Assembly (NCBI GenBank): GCA_900548815.1
Contig: URLR01000061.1
Coordinates: forward strand, 1-10,882
From: an uncultured Collinsella sp.
GTDB taxonomy: Bacteria > Actinomycetota > Coriobacteriia > Coriobacteriales > Coriobacteriaceae
Reading direction: 5' to 3'
Length of the DNA: 10,882 bases
Part shown: positions 5,691 through 10,882 of the stretch, piece by piece
Layout: each line of letters begins with the position of its first letter
Position numbering within the stretch: position 1 is the first letter of the stretch
The notes under the pieces: generated by a model
Told to the model about the DNA's origin: nothing
The model's input: only the letters and a program-made list of their open reading frames with translations
The model's database searches: none
Position numbers and translations under genes: made by a program

Positions 5691-6629
5691 TTATGCCGAG
5701 GCCTTGGCCTTGCGGCGCTTGCGGACCGCATGGATCACGATGTCCAGCAGCAACAGCACAATGGCTACGACCACGATAAGCACGGCAAACTCACGCTTGC
5801 CCCAGTGGCGGCCGGCCAGCGACTTTTGCTTGTCGACGTCTTTCTTGTTGTACTTGGTGCGTACGCAATGCACCAGCAGGCGATGGTCGTTCACGCCGTA
5901 GGGCGTGCAGGTGACGAGCGTCACCTTGTCGGCACCGGGCTCGATGGTCAGCGACTCCATCTCCTCGGGCAGCACCACCTCGGAGTCCACCATCTTGTAG
6001 GCGAGCGTCTTGTTCATGGTGTGCAGCAGCACCAGGTCGCCGGGCTCCAGCGAGTGAATGTCGTCGAACATGCTCAGGTTGCGCATGCCCGAGTGCGCGG
6101 TGAGCACGCAATGCGTCGAGGTGCCGCCCACCGGCAGGCTCGTGCCCTCCAGGTGGCCGACGCCCGCCATAAGGACCTCCTCGCTCGTGCCGTGGTAGAT
6201 GGGCATGCTCACGTCGATGGAGGGGATCTCGACCCAGCTCATCATGGGGTCGCGGTCAAAGATGAGCTGCTGGGCATAGGGCTCGATCTGGTCGGCGGGG
6301 AGCTCGGTGGCCTCGCCCGCCAGCTGCTCGTTAAAGGAACGCGCCTGGAGCAGGATGCGCTCGCGCTCCTCGGCAGACAGCGCGTCCACGGTGCTGGACA
6401 CGGTGCTGATCTGGTTGAACACGCCCGAGGCCTCGAGCCGGTCCAAAATCCACGGCCAGGTCATAAGGCCCACGCCAATAAGGATGATGACGATGGTGAT
6501 GAGCCGATCGGCCCAGCGCGGCAGTCGCTTTCGACGGCGCTTGGGCTTTGGTTGAGGTTTGGGCTGAGGGCTTGAGCCGCCGTTGTCCGCGGCGTTATTG
6601 CTCTTCATATGTTTGGCGCCCTGCACCAT
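5691..6629 (-). CDS. Class C (pilus-assembly) sortase
   Basis: This is a 312-residue membrane-anchored transpeptidase that joins pilin subunits at their LPXTG-like signals. A Pro/Lys/Arg-rich cytoplasmic N-terminus (20-40) precedes a membrane segment at about 42-60. The sortase core contains IPSIDVSMPIYHGT (135-148), catalytic His179 in LTAHSG, Cys241 in VTLVTCTPYG and Arg250 in NDHRLLVHCVR. A second membrane segment at about 281-300 and a basic tail follow; this C-terminal anchor is typical of class C enzymes. The lid region between ARSFNEQL (96-103) and PYAQQL (117-122) lacks the DPF/DPW motif common in this class. The start at 6629 has GAGGAG 9 nt upstream; an internal Met8 is the alternative. 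It probably acts on the pilins encoded at 8234-10882. It is a separate transcription unit downstream of a regulator gene. Confidence 0.93.
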   Translation of the reverse strand: MVQGAKHMKSNNAADNGGSSPQPKPQPKPKRRRKRLPRWADRLITIVIILIGVGLMTWPWILDRLEASGVFNQISTVSSTVDALSAEERERILLQARSFNEQLAGEATELPADQIEPYAQQLIFDRDPMMSWVEIPSIDVSMPIYHGTSEEVLMAGVGHLEGTSLPVGGTSTHCVLTAHSGMRNLSMFDDIHSLEPGDLVLLHTMNKTLAYKMVDSEVVLPEEMESLTIEPGADKVTLVTCTPYGVNDHRLLVHCVRTKYNKKDVDKQKSLAGRHWGKREFAVLIVVVAIVLLLLDIVIHAVRKRRKAKASA

Positions 6630-6645
6630 CGCCAGTCACTCCTCT

Positions 6646-6673
6646 ACAACTCAAGTTGTCTAAACAAATAATA
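6646..6673 (-). promoter_or_regulatory. Candidate sortase -10 box and leader palindrome
   Basis: On the minus strand TATTAT (ATAATA at 6668-6673) is a fair -10 box but has no good -35 partner. Just downstream, ACAACT and AGTTGT form a 6+2+6 inverted repeat (6646-6659) next to the ribosome-binding site. It could be an operator or a small hairpin limiting translation; evidence is weak. Confidence 0.3.
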
Positions 6674-6751
6674 GCCGATTAGCGAGCTTCCGCGCCGGAC
6701 AACGCAGCTAGGACCGAAACGCCGCCTACGGTTCGAATTCTTGGAGGCCTT

Positions 6752-7714
6752 CTACAGCGCTTCTTGCCATGGATATTCCCTTTCAAACATTCGATCGACT
6801 TCGAGCTGAATTCGCTCATCGTCAATTGCCGCCAAAGATAGCGCAAGCGAAATGTTGTCGACACGGGAGGAGTCGGCAAACACGGGCGCATAGCGCCACA
6901 CTTGGATCATCGCCGTCTCGTTATCCGGCAACTCCCCGTCTGCGACTTCGAGGTCGCTCAGTTGACGCCATGCACTTCTTAAGACGGCCTTTTGTTCCAT
7001 GCCCGGCGCAGCGAGCATCGAACGCGCGGCGAGCGCCGTCTCCCCGGCGTCAACAAGACAGTCGATCTGCGGCGTCTTCCTTGCAAAAAAGACCTTCGAG
7101 ACAGGCGAGGAGAGCTCTGCCATGTGCTCACTGAGCAAAAGATCAACAGCAACAGGGAACACGACGACACGTCGCTCGCGACGCTCGCGCCTCGCGAGCC
7201 CCCTGTCAACAAGCTCGGTTATGGCCTCACTCGCGCGGCTTGCCGAAATCCCAAGCGCACGACAAAGGTCATAGGGACGATATGGCTCCTGGGCTACTCC
7301 CCAGATTGCGGCAGCCTGTGCGTTGGGTGACATCTTGGTCGCGCGATTGCGAAACCGGGCACCGCCCCTCTCCGTGCAGGCTGTGCCCATAAATGGAAGA
7401 AAAGCCTGTCTACCTGGGCAGACAAAGGGAATCCCTTGTGCAACTAATGCTTTGCGCTGACGTGCATCGGCATCAGGAAACGAAACGACAACAGGAGTCT
7501 CCGCGCGCAAGGATAGCTGACTATAGACTCTCTTAGCCTCGGGAAGCCCGACGCCAGTAGGCAAACTTGCAAGCAAAAACGAAAAACCGTTTGCGTCAAC
7601 AGCGCGGACCTCAATCGCCCGCAGATGCAGCGGCAAGCGTGCGGATCCAGGCCAAATTTTGGCCTTGGCGGAGAGGCCTAGTGCTTCTTGTAAGTAGATT
7701 AGCGCTTCGTTCAT
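6752..7714 (-). CDS. Winged-helix (MarR-like) DNA-binding protein of unassigned family
   Basis: The 320-residue product (from ATG 7714) starts MNEALIYLQEALGLSAK. I number residues from the upstream ATG at 7759. Residues about 87-125 read ETPVVVSFPDADARQRKALVAQGIPFVCPGRQAFLPFMG, a pattern (LxxxQRxxLxxxGIPFxxPGxQxFLPFxG) I recall from uncharacterised MarR-annotated or AbiEi-antitoxin-like proteins. A winged helix-turn-helix follows at about 145-200, with the HTH core PYDLCRALGISASRASEAITELVDRGLARR. Then come SPVSKVFFA and DAGETALAARSMLA, the 'aGe.AL' pattern after the wing. The likely role is transcription regulation, perhaps of itself through the GGAAT inverted repeats upstream, and possibly of the flanking pilus genes. 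Starts at 7759 or 7720 are possible; a TATAAT box at 7751-7756 argues against 7759. No obvious Shine-Dalgarno sequence supports any of them. No toxin partner gene adjoins it, so an antitoxin role is not supported. Confidence 0.75.
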   Translation of the reverse strand: MNEALIYLQEALGLSAKAKIWPGSARLPLHLRAIEVRAVDANGFSFLLASLPTGVGLPEAKRVYSQLSLRAETPVVVSFPDADARQRKALVAQGIPFVCPGRQAFLPFMGTACTERGGARFRNRATKMSPNAQAAAIWGVAQEPYRPYDLCRALGISASRASEAITELVDRGLARRERRERRVVVFPVAVDLLLSEHMAELSSPVSKVFFARKTPQIDCLVDAGETALAARSMLAAPGMEQKAVLRSAWRQLSDLEVADGELPDNETAMIQVWRYAPVFADSSRVDNISLALSLAAIDDERIQLEVDRMFEREYPWQEAL

Positions 7715-7732
7715 TTCCATCGTTTTCGTTTG

Positions 7733-7783
7733 ATTCCAGTTTATATTGGAATTATACATAATTTTCGGAATTAATGAGATTCC
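7733..7783 (-). promoter_or_regulatory. Promoter with two GGAAT inverted repeats (candidate operator)
   Basis: On the minus strand a perfect TATAAT (ATTATA at 7751-7756) lies about 36 nt before the regulator's Met16 codon. It is bracketed by two inverted repeats with the same half-site: ATTCCA/TGGAAT at 7733-7738 and 7747-7752 (8-bp spacer), and GGAAT/ATTCC at 7767-7771 and 7779-7783 (7-bp spacer). Their centres are about 32 bp apart, close to three helical turns. The -35 region is poor, which suits a regulated promoter. Likely autoregulation by the winged-helix protein. Confidence 0.5.
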
Positions 7784-7845
7784 GTTCGTGCCTAAGCCTA
7801 TATTTGAGTTTTCAGAATATCCCAGATCGGCGGGGCGATTCGGGA

Positions 7846-8080
7846 TACAATATCAATAGAAAACGACGCACCCCGCGTAAATGTTTGGGAGCGCGGGCGG
7901 CCTAGTTTTCAGCTTTTGTTAAATGCCCGGAATCCGACCCCCGGGCATTCTTATTTGCGCTTGTTGCGGCGCAAATGCCTTCCACCGTCCGCACTGCGCG
8001 TGCGCCTACGGACCTTAAACCGAACTTCATACGAGTCAAGAAACGCGATGACGGATGAGTCCGCATCGGACGGTGGAGGC
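7846..8080. other. Highly structured non-coding region, candidate RNA element
   Basis: No coding frame here looks real. Four consecutive foldable segments fill it. (1) GAAAAC/GTTTTC (7859-7864 with 7905-7910) encloses CCCGCG/CGCGGG (7872-7877 with 7892-7897). (2) AATGCCCGG (7922-7930) pairs with 7941-7949. (3) ATTTGCGC (7953-7960) pairs with 7969-7976. (4) TCCACCGTCCG (7981-7991) pairs with 8067-8077, extended by GCC/GGC with one bulged T. On the plus strand TACAAT at 7846-7851 could be a -10 box just before segment 1, but no -35 is evident. On the minus strand the region could be the 5' leader of the regulator or a post-terminator spacer. No known RNA family recognised. Confidence 0.5.
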
Positions 8081-8102
8081 TGCCTGTGTTATCCAAAAAG
8101 AA

Positions 8103-8133
8103 CGGGGCAAACTCCAGTGCGGAGTCTGCCCCG
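8103..8133 (-). terminator. Rho-independent terminator of the pilin operon
   Basis: CGGGGCAAACTCC (8103-8115) pairs with 8121-8133 around a 5-nt loop; the single A/C mismatch on plus becomes a G-U pair in the minus-strand RNA. There it is followed by TTCTTTTTGG, a good U tract, about 100 nt after the stop codon of the pilin at 8234. It should separate pilin transcription from the regulator and sortase genes. The 100 nt between (8134-8233) holds only a weak 6-bp hairpin (CATCCC/GGGATG, 8200-8221). Confidence 0.85.
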
Positions 8134-8233
8134 AAAAGAGAATGGCAAAGCAAGAACGTGGATGGACGAGAAAAGTGTCCGCAAGTCTCATGGTCATCAC
8201 ATCCCACCTGCCAAAGGGATGGGTGAGTGAGTG

Positions 8234-9991
8234 TTACTCCTGCTCGGACTCCTCGGCCTGTTTACGGCTGCGGATGAGGTGCGCCACGCCGATGCACAGC
8301 ACCGCACCACCAGCAATCCAGGTGAAGGTCACGCCGTTAAGACCGGTCAGCGGGAGGCCGACATGCTTGGTATCGCCAACGGTGATGTTGAAGGTGCCGT
8401 CGTCGTTTGTGGTTGTGCCGTCTGCGGCCTCAAGCTTGTTGTCATCCTTCACGTCATTTGGAGTGCCGATGATGACCTGGTCTCCCTGCCCGGTATCAAT
8501 CTCATACTTGGCTCCAACTGGGCTTTCGCCTGAAGCCTCGCTGTCCCTGTTTGGCGTAATCGTGAAATCGAAGGGCTGCACTTTATCGTAATTAGCGGGA
8601 GCGTCCGTCTCCACAACCGTATAGGTTCCCGCACCAAGGCCCTTGATAGTAATAGCACCGTTGGTGACGGAAAGCTTGCACTCAGCGCCTACGAGGGCTC
8701 CATCGGACTGAACGTATTTCCCCACCAAGTTGGAATCCGCCGCTGACTTCACCCTGATAGTAAATTTAATATTCGAATCCTTAAGCAGCTCCTCGGTGCC
8801 AAGGTCAACCTTATTAAGCTTGAGACCATAGGTGTAGGTCTTGACCTCATCGGGCACCGTCGTGCCGGTGTCGGTGGTCATAGGGTTGTTTGAGTATGTA
8901 AGAGTAGCGGTGTTGGTGTTGCCAGCGTTACTTCCAATGGCAGCCTCGCTGTTAATCTTTGCCTTATAGGAGAGCACGATGCAGGATCCCGAAGTAACGT
9001 CCGCTACCTGCTTAAGGTTGCCACAAGTCCAAGTTGCCGTAACGTTGCCGTTGGCATCCGCGGATCCAGAAGCCGGGATAAATATGTCAGTAATATCTTT
9101 TCCCGTATTGTTCTGATGAGTCGGATCGGCCTTCGCCGCCGCCTCGTTCGCATAGAGATAGACCTTAGCCCCATTCTGCAGTGTCAGGCCCTTGGAAAGT
9201 TGATCGGAGAACTGATAGAAGTACGTGCCGTACGTGTCGTAGTTGTCAGCGATAGTGCCGTAAAGGTTGTACGTTACGTCCTGTCCAACATGGGAGTCAC
9301 TAGCATCGAGCTCTTTATCGCCCTTGGCACTCAAGATTTTCTTATCGACGGTGGGTACGCTCTTTTTGGGAGTCACCACTTTCTTGGTCTTGCCATCAAC
9401 GACCGCATATACGGGCGAAGTGAAAACATCTTTCGAGCTGGTATCCGAGCCTTCTGCCACGCTATTGGTCAGGAAGAGCCAGTAACCGGCGGTGAGACCA
9501 GAAAGGGCTTTATCGTCCTTGCTGGTCGTTTTCCAAGCGCCAGAAAGAGACTTAGCATTCAGTTTTTTCGCAATCACATTCAAAACGTGACCGTTCGCAA
9601 CCTTTGTAGTTGCAGTCGTTCCAGCATGGTCATTCAACCATTCGGCAGCATCCTGTGCATTTTGGTTGCTGTAGCTATTGTTGGCATCTTCTGCCTTCAC
9701 GGCTTCATCAATTGCACTGACCACAGCGTCCCGAATTGCATCCTTCTCAGCCTGGGAAGATCCGGCCCACTGAATATTGGTGACAGTAGAGCCGTTCACG
9801 TTAGCCGTAAAGATCTGGATGCCCTTATAGGTCGTAGTCTCTTGATAAGTAGGGTCATTGAAAGTTACGGTCGAACCCGCCGCACCATCAGCAAACGCCA
9901 TCGTGACCGGGGCCATTACGCCGCCGAAGCTCAGCGCTGCTGTGAGGCCGGCGGTTACTGCCAGGCGTGCGATGTTCTTGCTCATGCTCAT
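8234..9991 (-). CDS. LPXTG-anchored pilus backbone-type pilin
   Basis: The 585-residue product is a cell-surface pilin. A signal peptide occupies about 1-35 (ends MAFA). An N-terminal domain (about 36-200) contains YKGIQIFTANVNG and IQWAG, as in backbone pilins. A pilin-motif-like VVTPKK (205-210), whose lysine may join the next subunit, is followed by a fimbrial isopeptide (D2-type) domain at about 215-388 that ends NTATLTYSNNP. A Cna-B/SpaA-like domain at about 389-510 carries the E-box YTVVETDAPANY (457-468). The C-terminal sorting signal is LPLTG (546-550), then a membrane segment and the tail RSRKQAEESEQE. The start at 9991 follows GGAGG by 8 nt; upstream in-frame Mets lack one. It lies 108 nt downstream of another pilin and ahead of a strong terminator. 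Its codons look distinctly less GC-rich than those of its neighbours. Backbone rather than tip role is inferred from the architecture. Confidence 0.9.
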   Translation of the reverse strand: MSMSKNIARLAVTAGLTAALSFGGVMAPVTMAFADGAAGSTVTFNDPTYQETTTYKGIQIFTANVNGSTVTNIQWAGSSQAEKDAIRDAVVSAIDEAVKAEDANNSYSNQNAQDAAEWLNDHAGTTATTKVANGHVLNVIAKKLNAKSLSGAWKTTSKDDKALSGLTAGYWLFLTNSVAEGSDTSSKDVFTSPVYAVVDGKTKKVVTPKKSVPTVDKKILSAKGDKELDASDSHVGQDVTYNLYGTIADNYDTYGTYFYQFSDQLSKGLTLQNGAKVYLYANEAAAKADPTHQNNTGKDITDIFIPASGSADANGNVTATWTCGNLKQVADVTSGSCIVLSYKAKINSEAAIGSNAGNTNTATLTYSNNPMTTDTGTTVPDEVKTYTYGLKLNKVDLGTEELLKDSNIKFTIRVKSAADSNLVGKYVQSDGALVGAECKLSVTNGAITIKGLGAGTYTVVETDAPANYDKVQPFDFTITPNRDSEASGESPVGAKYEIDTGQGDQVIIGTPNDVKDDNKLEAADGTTTNDDGTFNITVGDTKHVGLPLTGLNGVTFTWIAGGAVLCIGVAHLIRSRKQAEESEQE

Positions 9992-10099
9992 CTTCTTTTC
10001 CTCCATTTTCCGGTTGGTTCTCATTCGATCGGTCATCATCTGTCTGTGTCTTAGCATCTACTTCGCTACGTCTCGCCCCGCTCTCTGTGGGGCTGCCAG

Positions 10100-10882
10100 C
10101 TACTCTTTATGGCTGCCACCTCCCCGCTTGACCAGGAGCGCGACCACGATGAGCGCGGCTCCGGCGACCGCTGCGGCGGCCGCGGCGTACATTGCCATAT
10201 CGCCAGTCGAGGGCATAAAGCCTCCGGTGGTAATGCTAGGGGGTGTGCCGGTGGGCGTGTTGATGAGCGACGCCTCCAGGCTGCCCGTCGACCCGTCCGC
10301 GCTATCGGCGCGCAGGGGCGACTCGGCCGTGATGGTGAGCTTGGGCTTGGCGGCGGCCACCTGGTCGACGTCCAGGCCCTCGGCCTTGACCGTCACGGAG
10401 CGCGTGCCCTCAAAGGCGGTGTAGCCCTTGGGCGCCTTGAGCTCGCGGACCTCCAGCTTGCCCGAGTCCACGCCCGAGACGGTCACGCGGCCGTCCTCGC
10501 CCGTGGTGACGGCGGCCTTGCCCTCCGCATCCCACGTGCCGTCGGCCGCCAGTGTGCGACCGCGGTCATCGGCGATACTCAGGACCGCCCCGGCAAGCGG
10601 CTTGTCGCCGTCGCTGCCGCGCTTGGTGAGCGCGAGATCCCAGGTGTAGGCGCACGCGTCGTCGCTCGGCGTGTGGGTGAAGCCGGCGTCGCCGGACTGA
10701 TCGGCAAAGGGAGAGCGCGGGTAGCGCAGGTAGACCTCGTTGGGGTTGCCCTTCGCGATGCCGTGGTTGCACACGCTGTTGAGCGGCGCGTTGTACACGG
10801 CGACCACGCGGGCGCCCGCGGTGAAGACGTCGGCCCCGCCGAGCGCGGCGATGAGGTCGCCGGTGCGCACGGTGAAGGTCTT
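10100..10882 (-). CDS. LPXTG-family pilin, C-terminal part (5' end beyond window)
   Basis: The frame is open to the right edge, so the 260 visible residues are the C-terminal part of a longer protein; the GTG at 10870 is simply an internal codon. Counting from the edge, residues about 1-60 look like the end of a fimbrial isopeptide domain (NPNEVYLRYPRSP resembles the usual n.vyL.YsNnP). Residues about 79-209 are a Cna-B-like domain with the E-box LEVRELKAPKGY (143-154). Then come the sorting signal MPSTG (223-227), a membrane segment (about 230-252) and KRGGGSHKE. M replaces the canonical L of LPXTG. It precedes the LPLTG pilin by 108 nt and is probably co-transcribed, since only a weak 5-bp hairpin without a T tract lies between. 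Third codon positions are strongly GC, unlike the next gene. It may be a second backbone or an accessory pilin. Confidence 0.88.
   Translation of the reverse strand, partial: KTFTVRTGDLIAALGGADVFTAGARVVAVYNAPLNSVCNHGIAKGNPNEVYLRYPRSPFADQSGDAGFTHTPSDDACAYTWDLALTKRGSDGDKPLAGAVLSIADDRGRTLAADGTWDAEGKAAVTTGEDGRVTVSGVDSGKLEVRELKAPKGYTAFEGTRSVTVKAEGLDVDQVAAAKPKLTITAESPLRADSADGSTGSLEASLINTPTGTPPSITTGGFMPSTGDMAMYAAAAAAVAGAALIVVALLVKRGGGSHKE

Noticed and set aside
6725..6750. GGTTCGAATTC resembling a tRNA T-loop
   Set aside because: The flanking 5-bp stem does not pair well and no acceptor, D or anticodon arm can be built around it.
8050..8077. Hammerhead-ribozyme-like string GGATGAGTCC...GGAC
   Set aside because: The core needs CUGANGA and GAAA; here the U is replaced (CGGATGA) and GGTG follows the stem in place of GAAA, so the catalytic core is absent.
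7981..8077. Invertible promoter flanked by 11-bp inverted repeats
   Set aside because: The enclosed ~75 bp is short for known invertible switches, there is no recombinase gene nearby, and the arms pair well as an RNA stem.
7902..8230. Overlapping ~100-codon open frames on both strands in the intergenic region
   Set aside because: They lack ribosome-binding sites and plausible protein composition and run through the strong hairpins and the terminator.
9992..10057. Extra 22 in-frame codons upstream of the pilin start
   Set aside because: GGAGG sits 8 nt before the ATG at 9991, which begins a typical signal peptide; the upstream codons give an implausible leader and cover the ribosome-binding site.
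10034..10099. GCCCC/GGGGC hairpin between the two pilins as a terminator
   Set aside because: The stem is only 5 bp and there is no T tract on the minus strand; co-transcription with partial attenuation is as likely.

Overview
The window looks like part of a contig from a GC-rich, Gram-positive gut-type actinobacterium of the Coriobacteriia, most likely Collinsella or a close relative. This is inferred from the high GC content, a gatC-gatA-gatB operon, and LPXTG-type pilins with a class C sortase. No rRNA or other decisive marker is present, so the genus is an inference. The first 39 bases are not genomic: positions 7-39 match the Illumina Nextera transposase adapter, so the left edge is an assembly end.

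Layout. Positions 40-413 (minus) hold the N-terminal part of an ABC exporter subunit, cut by the adapter. It is divergent from an AraC-family regulator (528-1532, plus). Their shared intergenic region carries a 14-bp direct repeat with a 21-bp period, the geometry expected of an AraC-type operator. Positions 1534-1882 are non-coding and carry three consecutive hairpins, two of them inside a tandem repeat of about 127 bp, and a 143-bp inverted repeat just after gatB. They are best read as an elaborate terminator region for the gatCAB operon (1884-5385, minus). That operon encodes the three subunits of the Glu-tRNA(Gln)/Asp-tRNA(Asn) amidotransferase, coupled by two TAATG overlaps. Positions 5427-5690 are non-coding and carry small repeats and two related hairpins.

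The right half is a minus-strand surface pilus region. In transcription order it contains a pilin entering from the right edge (10100-10882, C-terminal part, MPSTG anchor), a backbone-type pilin (8234-9991, LPLTG anchor), a strong terminator (8103-8133), and a highly structured non-coding stretch (about 7846-8080). A winged-helix regulator of a poorly characterised family (6752-7714) follows, with its own inverted-repeat operator candidates, then a class C sortase (5691-6629). The sortase would polymerise the pilins and the regulator may control the locus, but nothing in the sequence proves that link.

The protein-coding content is mostly recognisable. The least explained material is non-coding: the structured element between the pilin and the regulator, and the repeat-embedded terminator array after gatB.
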